DNA of 64,000 nucleotides from Actinacidiphila acidipaludis (GTDB lineage: Bacteria; Actinomycetota; Actinomycetes; Streptomycetales; Streptomycetaceae): assembly GCF_019890725.1 (NCBI RefSeq), contig NZ_JAINZZ010000009.1, positions 124,001-188,000 of the forward strand, written 5' to 3'. Positions 9,210-16,794 of this stretch are shown here, piece after piece. The stretch's first letter is position 1. Every line of letters starts with the position of its first letter. The translations under genes and the position numbers were made by a program. The notes beneath the pieces are model-generated. The model did not search any database, was not told the origin of the DNA, and was given only the letters and a program-made list of their open reading frames with translations.

Positions 9210-9842
9210 TCAGCGCGCGGAGGACTCCCAGCGGTGCCCGTGCATCAGATTGCCCAGGCCCGCCCACGCGAAGTTCATCATGGTCGCGGCGTTCTCCCGG
9301 CCGGAGAAGGCCGCGCCCCAGCCGGCCAGCGACTCGGCGGCACCGACCAGGGCGTGGGCCAGCGCGGCCACCTCGCGGTCGGCCAGTGCGGGGTCGCAGT
9401 CCGCGTCCTCGGCCGCGGCGGCGATCAGCACCCGGACGAACTCGACGATCTCCGCGCGCATCGCGGAGACCTCCTCGGCGAACGGCTCGCCCACCGTCCG
9501 GGCCTGGCTGTAGAGGACCGCCCAGCCCTCGGGGTGCGCGGCGGTGTGCTCGAAGAAGGCGAGCAGCCCGGTCCAGAGCTGCCGGTCGGCGGTGGCGCCG
9601 GGCTCGACCGCGCCCCACACGGCCGCCTTCAGGGCGTCGGCCTCACGCCGGATGCACGCGCTGAACAACGCGTCCTTGGAGTTCAGATAGAGGTAGACCA
9701 GGGGCTTGCTGACGCCCGCGGCGATCGCGATCTCGTCCATCGACGCCGCGCGGTACCCCCGCCGGGCGAACGTCGCGACCGCCGCGTCCAGCATCTGCTG
9801 TTCGCGCACGGCCCGCGGTACCCGCTTGCTCTGCGTCCCCAC
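9210..9842 (-). CDS. TetR-family transcriptional regulator
   Basis: A 210-residue repressor with a canonical TetR N-terminal helix-turn-helix (MLDAAVATFARRGYRAASMDEIAIAAGVS with YLYLNSKDALF) and a C-terminal all-helical ligand domain likely to sense an acyl-CoA or fatty acid. GTG 9842 has AGAGG 8 bases upstream; GTG 9851 overlaps that Shine-Dalgarno and is less likely. It lies convergent to the FabG4-MaoC operon. The two TTAC-GTAA palindromes at 6.95 kb are plausible targets. The link is inferred from position only. Confidence 0.9.
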   Translation of the reverse strand: MGTQSKRVPRAVREQQMLDAAVATFARRGYRAASMDEIAIAAGVSKPLVYLYLNSKDALFSACIRREADALKAAVWGAVEPGATADRQLWTGLLAFFEHTAAHPEGWAVLYSQARTVGEPFAEEVSAMRAEIVEFVRVLIAAAAEDADCDPALADREVAALAHALVGAAESLAGWGAAFSGRENAATMMNFAWAGLGNLMHGHRWESSAR

Positions 9843-9899
9843 CAGCCCCACCTCTCCCCTCGCGTTCCCCCGAGCGCAAGCGTAGGGCCTGTCCGGCTG

Positions 9900-9929
9900 G
9901 CCCTACCGAGAGATGCCCTACCGAGAGAT
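9900..9929 (+). repeat. 15-bp direct repeat
   Basis: Two perfect back-to-back copies of GCCCTACCGAGAGAT, ending at the stop codon of the DUF4229 gene. A small slippage-type duplication. Confidence 0.8.
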
Positions 9930-10231
9930 CAGGCGGTGTGGGGCTCCGAGGTGCGGGCGGCCTCGTCGGCCTCGTCCTCCTCGCCGGCGGCCGCGGCGAA
10001 GTTCGCCTTGGTGCGCTCGACGCGCTCGGAGACCTGCACGGCCGCCTGCTCGCGGACGCCGCGCAGCAGCACCCAGCTCAGGGGCGCGGAGACGACGAGG
10101 GCGAGCAGACCCACCCACAGGTAGTTCGAGTCACCGAGCCCGGCCGGCAGGACGCGCAGCCGGACCAGGCCCCAGATGACGCCGAAGCTGGCAACGATGA
10201 GGCCGAAGCGCAGTGCGGTGTAACGGAGCAT
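9929..10231 (-). CDS. DUF4229 small membrane protein
   Basis: A 100-residue protein with two transmembrane helices (about residues 8-27 and 38-58: GLIVASFGVIWGLVRL and YLWVGLLALVVSAPLSWVLL), then an acidic cytosolic tail (EEDEADEAART). It matches the DUF4229 pattern found across streptomycetes near mqnE; function is unknown. Genes on either side point the same way, but the 124-base gap to the acetyltransferase suggests separate promoters. Confidence 0.85.
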   Translation of the reverse strand: MLRYTALRFGLIVASFGVIWGLVRLRVLPAGLGDSNYLWVGLLALVVSAPLSWVLLRGVREQAAVQVSERVERTKANFAAAAGEEDEADEAARTSEPHTA

Positions 10232-10355
10232 GGATCCAGTGAAGCACGCGCCGGCGGCGACGCGTGCCGCAGGGCCGGGTCCACCGGCACCGGGCCGGGT
10301 CGCGCCAGGTCAGGCGGGGTCGTTCGGCGTCACCGGGCACGCCGCGCGACCGATC

Positions 10356-10877
10356 TCACAGGGTGAGCAGCATGACGATGTCGTCGCGGTCGTCGCCGGG
10401 GGCCACCCGGATCGCGTTCGGGACCCGCCCGACCTCCTTGTAGCCGCACCCGGCGTAGAAGTGCTCGACCCCGGTGCCGCCGCGGCAGGTGAGCCGGACC
10501 GCCTCGATCCCGGGGAGGGTGCGCGCGGCCCCCTCGACGGCCGCCATCAGCGTGCGGCCGTACCCCTTGCCCTGGTGACGGGGGTGGACCATCACCGTGT
10601 ACAGCCATATCCAGTGCCCCATCAGGCGGTGGCTGTTGTACGTCAGGAACGCCGTCGCGGCGATCCGGCCGTCCTCGTCGCGGCCGAGGAGCAGCCGGCG
10701 GCGGCCCGCCGCGAGCTCGCCGAGCGACCGTTCGAGGTCGGGCCGGATGTCGTCGGCGGTGACGGGCGGCACGAAGCCGACGGCACCGCCCGCGTTGGAC
10801 ACGTCGGTCCACAGCGCGCTGATGCCGTCCCGCACCTCGTCGTCGATCGCGGGGTCGAGCTGGCACGTAAGGGTCAT
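10356..10877 (-). CDS. GNAT-family N-acetyltransferase
   Basis: A 173-residue GNAT enzyme with the acetyl-CoA loop VHPRHQGKGYGRTLM (motif A, R/Q-x-x-G-x-G/A) in mid-protein and FYAGCGYKEVGR (motif B) near the C-terminus. The substrate is unknown. ATG 10877 is chosen; an in-frame GTG at 10901 is possible and neither has a strong Shine-Dalgarno. It lies between the DUF4229 gene and the mqnE terminator. Confidence 0.88.
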   Translation of the reverse strand: MTLTCQLDPAIDDEVRDGISALWTDVSNAGGAVGFVPPVTADDIRPDLERSLGELAAGRRRLLLGRDEDGRIAATAFLTYNSHRLMGHWIWLYTVMVHPRHQGKGYGRTLMAAVEGAARTLPGIEAVRLTCRGGTGVEHFYAGCGYKEVGRVPNAIRVAPGDDRDDIVMLLTL

Positions 10878-10951
10878 AGGTCCACAGTATCCATTACGCA
10901 CTCGGAGTACCGGACGGCCCCGGCCCCGCCCGGTGTCGCTCTCGTCACACC

Positions 10952-10991
10952 AAGGGCCCGCACCCGGCTCGTCCGCCGGGTGCGGGCCCTT
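10952..10991. terminator. Strong terminator downstream of mqnE
   Basis: A perfect 17-bp inverted repeat (10952-10968 with 10975-10991), 6-base loop, AAGGG/CCCTT ends. It lies 51 bases beyond the mqnE stop and separates the mqnE transcript from the acetyltransferase gene. Confidence 0.85.
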
Positions 10992-11042
10992 CGCTGGTGT
11001 CCGGGTCCCCGGGGCGGCCCGAGTCCCGGGCCGCCCCTGGCC

Positions 11043-12206
11043 TCAGGCGCGCATCGGCTGCGGGGTCTCCCGGCGCGACGCGTCCGGGCCCGGGTACTCG
11101 CGGATGATCTCGTAGCGGGTGTTGCGCTCGACCGGCCGGAAGCCGGCGTCCCGGATGAGTTCCAGGATGTCGTCGCGGGTCAGCTTGTTGGGCGTGCCGA
11201 AGTCGTCCGCGTCGTGGGTGATCTTGTACTCGACGACCGAGCCGTCCATGTCGTCCGCGCCGTGGTTGAGGGCGAGCTGCGCGGTGGACAGGCCGTGCAT
11301 GACCCAGAAGACCTTCACGTGCGGCACGTTGTCGAACAGCAGCCGGGAGACCGCGAAGGTCTTCAGCGCCTCGGCGCCGGTCGCCATCGTGGTCTGCGCC
11401 TGCAGCCGGTTGCGGATCTTGCCGTCCTTCATGTCCACGAAGTCGTGCTGGTACCGCAGCGGGATGAAGACCTGGAACCCGCCCGTCTCGTCCTGCAGTT
11501 CACGCAGCCGCAGCACGTGGTCGACGCGGTGCCGGGGCTCCTCGATGTGCCCGTACAGCATGGTCGCCGGGGTCTTCAGGCCCTTGGAGTGCGCCAGCCG
11601 GTGGATCCGGGACCAGTCCTCCCAGTGGGTGCGGTGGTCCACGATGTGCTGCCGGACCTCCCAGTCGAAGATCTCCGCGCCGCCGCCGGTCAGCGACTCC
11701 AGCCCGGCGTCGATGAGTTCGTCGAGGATGTCGGACGCGGACATCCCCGAGATCGTCTCGAAGTGGTGGATCTCGGTGGCGGTGAACGCCTTCAGCGAGA
11801 CCTGCGGCAGCGCCTCCTTGAGGGCCTTCAGCGACCGCGGGTAGTACCGCCACGGAAGCGTCGGGTGCAGGCCGTTGACGATGTGCAGCTCGGTGAGGTT
11901 GTCGCCCTCCATCGCCTTGGCGAGCTTGACGGCCTCCTCGATCCGCATCGTGTAGGCGTCCTTCTCCCCCGGCTTGCGCTGGAAGGAGCAGTACGCGCAC
12001 GACGCGGTGCACACGTTCGTCATGTTCAGGTGACGGTTGACGTTGAAGTGGACGACGTCGCCGTTCTTCTGCGTCCGCACGTGGTGGGCGAGGCCGCCCA
12101 GCCACGCCAGGTCGTCCGACGCGTAGAGGGCGATGCCGTCCTCACGGGTCAGCCGCTCCCCTGCGTAGACCTTCTCCTCGAGCTCGCGCTTCAGCCCGGC
12201 GTCCAT
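11043..12206 (-). CDS. mqnE: Aminofutalosine synthase MqnE
   Basis: Radical SAM enzyme that joins SAM to 3-enolpyruvyl-benzoate to make 6-amino-6-deoxyfutalosine, the second step of the futalosine menaquinone route. It has 387 residues, with the cluster motif C66-x3-C70-x2-C73 (NVCTASCAYCSF), and HIVNGLHPTLPWRYY and SLTGGGAEIFDWEVR typical of MqnE. ATG 12206 has GGAGGAG 8 bases upstream. The Lrp/AsnC gene lies 76 bases upstream and UbiX beyond it, all on this strand, so a UbiX-Lrp-MqnE unit is likely. A strong terminator follows. Confidence 0.96.
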   Translation of the reverse strand: MDAGLKRELEEKVYAGERLTREDGIALYASDDLAWLGGLAHHVRTQKNGDVVHFNVNRHLNMTNVCTASCAYCSFQRKPGEKDAYTMRIEEAVKLAKAMEGDNLTELHIVNGLHPTLPWRYYPRSLKALKEALPQVSLKAFTATEIHHFETISGMSASDILDELIDAGLESLTGGGAEIFDWEVRQHIVDHRTHWEDWSRIHRLAHSKGLKTPATMLYGHIEEPRHRVDHVLRLRELQDETGGFQVFIPLRYQHDFVDMKDGKIRNRLQAQTTMATGAEALKTFAVSRLLFDNVPHVKVFWVMHGLSTAQLALNHGADDMDGSVVEYKITHDADDFGTPNKLTRDDILELIRDAGFRPVERNTRYEIIREYPGPDASRRETPQPMRA

Positions 12207-12282
12207 GTGTCGTCTCCTCCTGCGCCGCGATCGGTCGGCCCGATCGACGATACGCCTGCCGCCCGCGGCGGCTCGGCGCGCC

Positions 12283-12738
12283 CTACACCTCTTCGGGCAG
12301 TTCGCCGACCCGGTTCTCCCACTTGGTGGACAGCACGATCGTGGTCCGGGTCCTGGCCACGCCCTTGGTCCCGGACAGCCGGCGGATGGTGTGCTCCAGA
12401 CCGTCGACGTCGCCGACCCGGACCTTGAGCATGTAGGAGTCGTCGCCGGCGATGAACCAGCAGTCCTCGATCTCCTCCAGATCGCGCAGCCGGCGCGCCA
12501 CTTCCTCGTGGTCGGCGGCGTCGGACAGCTGCAGGCCGACCAGCGCGGTCACGCCGAGACCGAGGGCGGCCGGCGCGACGGTGGCGCGGTAGCCGGTGAT
12601 CACCCCGGCCTGTTCGAGCCGGTTGATGCGGTCGGTGACGCTCGGGCCCGACAGGCCGACCAGCCGGCCCAGCTCCGCGTAGGACGCGCGACCGTTCTCA
12701 CGCAACGCCTGGATGAGCTGTCTGTCCACCGCGTCCAT
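12283..12738 (-). CDS. Lrp/AsnC-family transcriptional regulator
   Basis: A 151-residue feast/famine regulator. The N-terminal winged helix-turn-helix is LIQALRENGRASYAELGRLVGLSGPSVTDRINRLEQAG. The C-terminal RAM/effector domain ends in the WFIAGDDSYMLKVRV strand region. ATG 12738 has GGGAGGG 11 bases upstream; a longer open frame to 12855 lacks a good ribosome site. Its place between ubiX and mqnE is notable, since it may tune quinone synthesis to amino-acid status. That is inference; no operator was identified. Confidence 0.92.
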   Translation of the reverse strand: MDAVDRQLIQALRENGRASYAELGRLVGLSGPSVTDRINRLEQAGVITGYRATVAPAALGLGVTALVGLQLSDAADHEEVARRLRDLEEIEDCWFIAGDDSYMLKVRVGDVDGLEHTIRRLSGTKGVARTRTTIVLSTKWENRVGELPEEV

Positions 12739-12820
12739 CAGAATGGACCCTCCCGTTCGTCCCGTGACTGCGCTGTCTGGACAAGAATCTAAGGCATCAA
12801 CGGGTGTGTGCCCTGCGCAT

Positions 12821-13543
12821 CTACTCCGCTGGTGCGGTTTCGGCCTGGTTGTCACCCGTCGCCCGGCCGCCGCCCAGCTCGCCCTCCCAGCGGCGGTACA
12901 GCTTGTGCGGGACGCCCACGGCGTCCAGCACCCGGCCGGCGACGAAGTCCACCAGGTCCTGGATGTGCGCGGGGCCGGAGTAGAACGCCGGGGAGGCCGG
13001 CAGCACCACCGCGCCGGCGTCGTCCAGGGTGACCAGGTGGCGCAGCGTCTGCCCGCTCAGCGGGGTCTCGCGCACCGCCATCACCAGCGGCCTGCGCTCC
13101 TTGAGCGTGACGCTCGCGGCGCGCTGCAGCAGGTCCTTGGACAGGCCGAGCGCCACCCCGGCCACACAGGCGGTGCTGGCGGGGACGACGAGCATGCCGC
13201 GGACCGGGTACGACCCGGACGACGGGCCCGCCGCCAGGTCGCCGGCCGGCCAGTGGCGGACGCCGGACAGATCGGGGGCCGCGGGGAAGAAGTCCGGGCT
13301 GCCGTCGGCGCCGCGGGCCAGCCAGGCGGCCAGGTCCTCGCGCCAGTGCGCGTCACGGAAGGCGCGGCCGGTCTCGTCCAGCAGGGTCAGGCGCGCGGCC
13401 CGGCTGACCACCAGGTCGACCTCCTCACCGGCGTGCAGCAGCCCGCGCAGCACGGCCGCGGCGTACGGCGTGCCCGATGCGCCGGACACACCGACCACCC
13501 AGGGCCTGCGTTCGCCCGGCCGGCCGTCGCTTCCTCGTCTCAC
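12821..13543 (-). CDS. ubiX: UbiX-family flavin prenyltransferase
   Basis: A 240-residue flavoprotein that makes prenylated FMN, the cofactor of UbiD-type decarboxylases such as MqnL at 16.8-18.2 kb. The FMN-binding start is WVVGVSGASGTPYAAAVLRGL. RPLVMAVRETPLS and the PASPAFYSGPAHIQDLVDFVAGRVLD C-terminal region are diagnostic. GTG 13543 has no Shine-Dalgarno; a TAAGCT -10 element ends 6 bases upstream (13550-13555), so the mRNA may be leaderless. It heads the UbiX-Lrp-MqnE group. Confidence 0.94.
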   Translation of the reverse strand: MRRGSDGRPGERRPWVVGVSGASGTPYAAAVLRGLLHAGEEVDLVVSRAARLTLLDETGRAFRDAHWREDLAAWLARGADGSPDFFPAAPDLSGVRHWPAGDLAAGPSSGSYPVRGMLVVPASTACVAGVALGLSKDLLQRAASVTLKERRPLVMAVRETPLSGQTLRHLVTLDDAGAVVLPASPAFYSGPAHIQDLVDFVAGRVLDAVGVPHKLYRRWEGELGGGRATGDNQAETAPAE

Positions 13544-13549
13544 GCGTCG

Positions 13550-13555
13550 AGCTTA
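13550..13555 (-). promoter_or_regulatory. Probable -10 box of a leaderless ubiX transcript
   Basis: On the minus strand TAAGCT (TANNNT class) is followed by 6 bases and then the GTG start, placing the transcription start at or next to the start codon. Leaderless mRNAs are common in actinobacteria. Confidence 0.5.
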
Positions 13556-13668
13556 GGCCCTGGCCGCGAGTGTCACCCGATCGAGGCGTCCGGGCGGGAA
13601 CCGCGGGGGCCCGGACGGCGTTGGAGTCAGATGAGGGAACCGGGCCGCTGGACCTCAGGGGGGATGCG

Positions 13669-14319
13669 GTGACGTACGGACAGACCGCGGGCAGACCCGC
13701 CAGGCCCCGGACGGGGCTGGCGGACCTCGCGCTGGCGCCCCTGCGCGCGAGCACGAAGGTCACCGCCGCCGCGGCGCTGGCCGCCGGCTGGGTGGCCCTG
13801 CTCTGGGTGCTCGAAGCGATCGACGTCATCTCCGGGCACCGCCTCGACAGTCTCGGCATCACCCCGCGCAGGAGCGGCGAGCTGCTGGACATCGTGCCCG
13901 CCGCGTTCACCCACTTCGGGTTCGGCCATGTCGCCTCCAACAGCCTGCCGTTGCTGGTGCTCGGCTTCATCGCCGCGCTGCGCGGCATCGGGCGCTACCT
14001 CGCGGTGGCGTTCACCGTCATCGTCGTCAGCGGGCTCGGCGTGTGGCTCGTCGCCCCCGCGCACACCAACACCGCCGGCGCGTCCGGTCTGGTCTTCGGC
14101 CTCTTCGGCTACCTGCTGATACGCGGCTTCGCCGACCACCGCGCGCTGGACGTGGTGGTCGGCCTGATCGTCGGTCTCCTCTACGGCTCGATCCTGTGGG
14201 GCGTGCTGCCGAGCGCGACCGGAGTCTCCTGGCAGGGCCACCTGTTCGGGCTGATCGGCGGGGTGGCGGCGGCCTTCCTGTTCCGGACACGTCCCTCCGT
14301 GAGCGCGGCCGCCGGTTGA
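13669..14319 (+). CDS. Rhomboid-family intramembrane serine protease
   Basis: A 216-residue membrane protein with about six helices. The rhomboid catalytic dyad is visible: serine in NTAGASGLVFGLFGY (GxSG) and histidine in SWQGHLFGLIGG. The HFGFGHVASNSLPLLVLG segment matches the conserved H-x-x-x-N oxyanion region. The start is GTG 13669 after GGGGGG. It is divergent from ubiX and about 180 bases upstream of a lipoprotein gene on the same strand. Substrates are unknown. Confidence 0.9.
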   Translation: MTYGQTAGRPARPRTGLADLALAPLRASTKVTAAAALAAGWVALLWVLEAIDVISGHRLDSLGITPRRSGELLDIVPAAFTHFGFGHVASNSLPLLVLGFIAALRGIGRYLAVAFTVIVVSGLGVWLVAPAHTNTAGASGLVFGLFGYLLIRGFADHRALDVVVGLIVGLLYGSILWGVLPSATGVSWQGHLFGLIGGVAAAFLFRTRPSVSAAAG

Positions 14320-14497
14320 AGTCCGGTGCGCCCGCGCGGTCCTGACTTGCCGTCACGTTTCCGGAACCCGGCAGCGAAGAGCCGCCCGAACGCCTCGGAA
14401 ACCCCCGTGAGACGGCGGCAGGAACACCAGTAGTCTTTCTCCAGCTCAGATTCCGCAAAGATTTCCCAAAGCTTCCGAGGAGTTCGCCATCATCACC

Positions 14498-15604
14498 ATG
14501 CGCAAGGGCCTGGCTGCCGCCGGAGTGGTGGCCCTGATATCCGTGGGCGCCGTCGCCTGCGGGTCGGACACGACCACGCCCCAGGGCAAGGTCGAAAACG
14601 CCTTCGAGAAGCTCGGCAAGCAGAACACCGTCACCATGAGCCTGGGCTTCGACGGCTCCGCGGACGACATCTACGCCGCTCTGAAGGACGAGGACGACTT
14701 CTCCCGGGACAACGCCAAGCTGCTGGCGACGCTGAACCTCTCGCTCTCCGTCAGCTCGCAGAAGTCGTTCAGCCTGCTCGGCAAGGACGGCGCCAAGGAC
14801 GGCAAGAACGGCGCCTTCGCGTTCGCCCTGTCCAACGACGGCTCCGGGGCGTCCAGCCTCGCCGAGATCCGCTACGTCAACCAGAAGGCGTACCTGCGGG
14901 TCGACCTCAAGGGCCTGGAGAAGCTGGGGCCGACCGGCGGGAACACCGCCTTCGACCAGTTCCTCAGCCAGTCCGACCAGTTGCCGTCCTCCCTCGCCTC
15001 GGTGAAGGCGGCGATCAAGGGCCAGTGGGTGACCATCGACCCCAAGGCGTTCCAGCAGTTCGCCAAGAGCCTGGCCGGGGCGTCCGGCGGTTCGTCCGGC
15101 TCCGCCGACTCGCCGCTGTCCGGCCTCACCGGCACCCCGTCGGTGGACGCCGCGACGCAGAAGAAGATCTGGGCGGCCCTGAAGAAGGCCCTCACCACCA
15201 ACGTCACCTACAAGGACCTCGGCAACCGCGACGGCGCCGACCACGTCCAGGTGAGCGCCCCCGCGCGCCAGCTCGCCAAGGCGCTGTCCGACAGCCTCAC
15301 GCCGGTCCTCAAGGACATCCCGGGCTACAACGCCAAGTCCCTGGACCCGAGCGGCGCGCCCGACAAGACGCTGTCGGTGGACGTGGCCATCAAGGGCGGT
15401 TCGCTGTCCGCGGTGACCTTCGACATAGCCCAGCTCGACGACCAGGCCCACGGCAAGCTCCCGATCACGCTCTCGCTGGACGGCAGCGCGAAGTCGATCA
15501 GCGCGCCCGCCGGCGCCCAGGTCCTCAACCCGCAGGACATCATGGGCCTGTTCATGTCGCAGATGCCGGGCTCGTCGGACGACGGCTCGTCCAGCGGCTT
15601 CTGA
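14498..15604 (+). CDS. Secreted lipoprotein of unknown function
   Basis: A 368-residue predicted lipoprotein. The signal peptide runs MRKGLAAAGVVALISVGAVAC with the lipid-modified cysteine at residue 21. The mature part is Ser/Gly/Lys-rich with beta-rich stretches (FAFALSNDG, YLRVDLKG, DVAIKGGSLSAVTFDIAQ), resembling LppX/LprG-like or DUF-type actinobacterial lipoproteins. I cannot assign a domain with certainty. GAGGAG lies about 15 bases before the ATG, which is long. A very strong terminator follows. Confidence 0.85.
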   Translation: MRKGLAAAGVVALISVGAVACGSDTTTPQGKVENAFEKLGKQNTVTMSLGFDGSADDIYAALKDEDDFSRDNAKLLATLNLSLSVSSQKSFSLLGKDGAKDGKNGAFAFALSNDGSGASSLAEIRYVNQKAYLRVDLKGLEKLGPTGGNTAFDQFLSQSDQLPSSLASVKAAIKGQWVTIDPKAFQQFAKSLAGASGGSSGSADSPLSGLTGTPSVDAATQKKIWAALKKALTTNVTYKDLGNRDGADHVQVSAPARQLAKALSDSLTPVLKDIPGYNAKSLDPSGAPDKTLSVDVAIKGGSLSAVTFDIAQLDDQAHGKLPITLSLDGSAKSISAPAGAQVLNPQDIMGLFMSQMPGSSDDGSSSGF

Positions 15605-15621
15605 CCCGTCCCGCAGTCACG

Positions 15622-15664
15622 AAGGGCGCGGCCCCGGACCGTCGAGGTCCGGGGCCGCGCCCTT
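15622..15664. terminator. Bidirectional terminator, lipoprotein gene / mqnP
   Basis: A 19-bp perfect stem (15622-15640 with 15646-15664), 5-base loop, AAGGG/CCCTT edges, lying between convergent genes. It is one of the longest perfect hairpins in the window. Confidence 0.88.
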
Positions 15665-15689
15665 GGCGGATCAGGTCGTCGGGCCGCCG

Positions 15690-16610
15690 CTATCCCCCGA
15701 GGCCGCGGGAGATCAGGTCGCAGAGGGCGAACACGAACAGGGTGATGCCGATCACGCCGTTCACCGTGAAGAACGCCCGGTTGAGCCGGGACAGGTCGTG
15801 CGGCGTGACGATCGCGTGCTCGTAGAGGAAGGCGCCGATCACGATCGCCAGGCCCACCCACCAGAACGCGCCCGCACCGGTCGCGGCGCCGTACCAGACC
15901 AGCAGGCCGGAGGTGACGGCGTGGGAGGCCCGCGCCCCGTACAGGGCGGCCGGGATGCCGAAGCGGGCCGGCACCGACATCACGCCGTGCGCGCGGTCGG
16001 CCGCCACGTCCTGGCAGGCGAAGATCAGGTCGAACCCGCCGATCCACACGCCCACCGCGAGGCCCAGGATCACCGCGTCCCACGACCAGGAGCCGGTCAC
16101 CGCGAGCCACGCCCCGACCGGGCCCATGGCCTGCGCCAGCCCCAGGATCGCGTGCGGGAAGTTCGTGAACCGCTTGCCGTACGGGTACACCACCATCGGC
16201 ACGACCGCGAGCGGCGACAGCGCCAGGCACAGCGGGTTGAGCAGCGCGGCCGCGCTCAGGAAGACCACCACGGCGACCAGCGCGCCGGTCCACGCGGTGC
16301 GCACCGACAGGGCGCCGGTGACCAGTTCGCGGGTCGCGGTGCGCGGGTTGCGGGCGTCGATCTCCCGGTCGATGATCCGGTTGCACGCCATCGCGAACGT
16401 GCGCAGGCCCACCATCGCGACGGTGACCAGCAGCAGTTCGGACCAGTGCACATGCCGGTCGTCGCGGTACATCGCGGTCAGCGCGGCGATGTACGCGAAC
16501 GGCAGCGCGAAGACGGAGTGCTCGATCATCACCAGCCGCAGGAAGGCGCGCACCTTCCCCTCGGGCCGCGGCCCCGGCCCGAACAGATCCTCCGCCGCCA
16601 CCTGACTCAC
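15690..16610 (-). CDS. mqnP: Menaquinone prenyltransferase MqnP (UbiA family)
   Basis: Integral membrane UbiA-type enzyme that attaches the polyprenyl chain to the dihydroxynaphthoate precursor in the futalosine pathway. It has 306 residues and about eight or nine helices. Both Asp-rich motifs are present: NRIIDREIDARNPRT (first) and DLIFACQDVAADRAHG (second). The start is GTG 16610 with GGGAGG 6 bases upstream. That Shine-Dalgarno belongs to the preceding 31-codon frame, whose stop overlaps this start as GTGA. Coupling to mqnL through the duplicated mini-frames is therefore likely. Confidence 0.94.
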   Translation of the reverse strand: MSQVAAEDLFGPGPRPEGKVRAFLRLVMIEHSVFALPFAYIAALTAMYRDDRHVHWSELLLVTVAMVGLRTFAMACNRIIDREIDARNPRTATRELVTGALSVRTAWTGALVAVVVFLSAAALLNPLCLALSPLAVVPMVVYPYGKRFTNFPHAILGLAQAMGPVGAWLAVTGSWSWDAVILGLAVGVWIGGFDLIFACQDVAADRAHGVMSVPARFGIPAALYGARASHAVTSGLLVWYGAATGAGAFWWVGLAIVIGAFLYEHAIVTPHDLSRLNRAFFTVNGVIGITLFVFALCDLISRGLGG

Positions 16611-16702
16611 AGCCTGCCTCCCTTCGCTTCTCCGCCCACTCGGCTCAACGGCGCGGCTTTCGCCGACACCTGCTGCCCGGCTGCCTCGTGTGCGTCGCTC
16701 AC
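16607..16702 (-). CDS. Mini-ORF 2, 31 residues, duplicate of mini-ORF 1
   Basis: It starts at GTG 16702, overlapping the stop of mini-ORF 1, with CGGAGG 6 bases upstream. It is identical to mini-ORF 1 except for Lys instead of Asn at residue 27. Its TGA overlaps the mqnP GTG as GTGA, and its tail carries the mqnP Shine-Dalgarno GGGAGG. Keeping the frame (96 bases with 4-base overlaps, hence the 92-base period) preserves an unbroken coupling chain mqnL-mini1-mini2-mqnP. Confidence 0.5.
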   Translation of the reverse strand: MSDAHEAAGQQVSAKAAPLSRVGGEAKGGRL

Positions 16703-16794
16703 AGCCTGCCTCCGTTCGCTTCTCCGCCCACTCGGCTCAACGGCGCGGCTTTCGCCGACACCTGCTGCCCGGCTGCCTCGTGTGCGTCGCTCAC
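16699..16794 (-). CDS. Mini-ORF 1, 31 residues, coupled to mqnL
   Basis: GTG 16794 overlaps the mqnL stop (GTGA) and has AAGGAG 8 bases upstream inside the last mqnL codons. It encodes VSDAHEAAGQQ then VSAKAAPLSRVGGEANGGRL and ends in CTG TGA, the TGA overlapping the next GTG. The product is hydrophilic, without membrane or signal segment, and I do not recognise a family. The translation signals argue for expression as a coupled peptide, but it could be only a coupling device that keeps ribosomes moving to mqnP. Confidence 0.5.
   Translation of the reverse strand: MSDAHEAAGQQVSAKAAPLSRVGGEANGGRL

Noticed and set aside
10230..12428. 732-codon + frame over the acetyltransferase and mqnE
   Set aside because: Antisense to MqnE with its intact radical SAM motif; low-complexity product.
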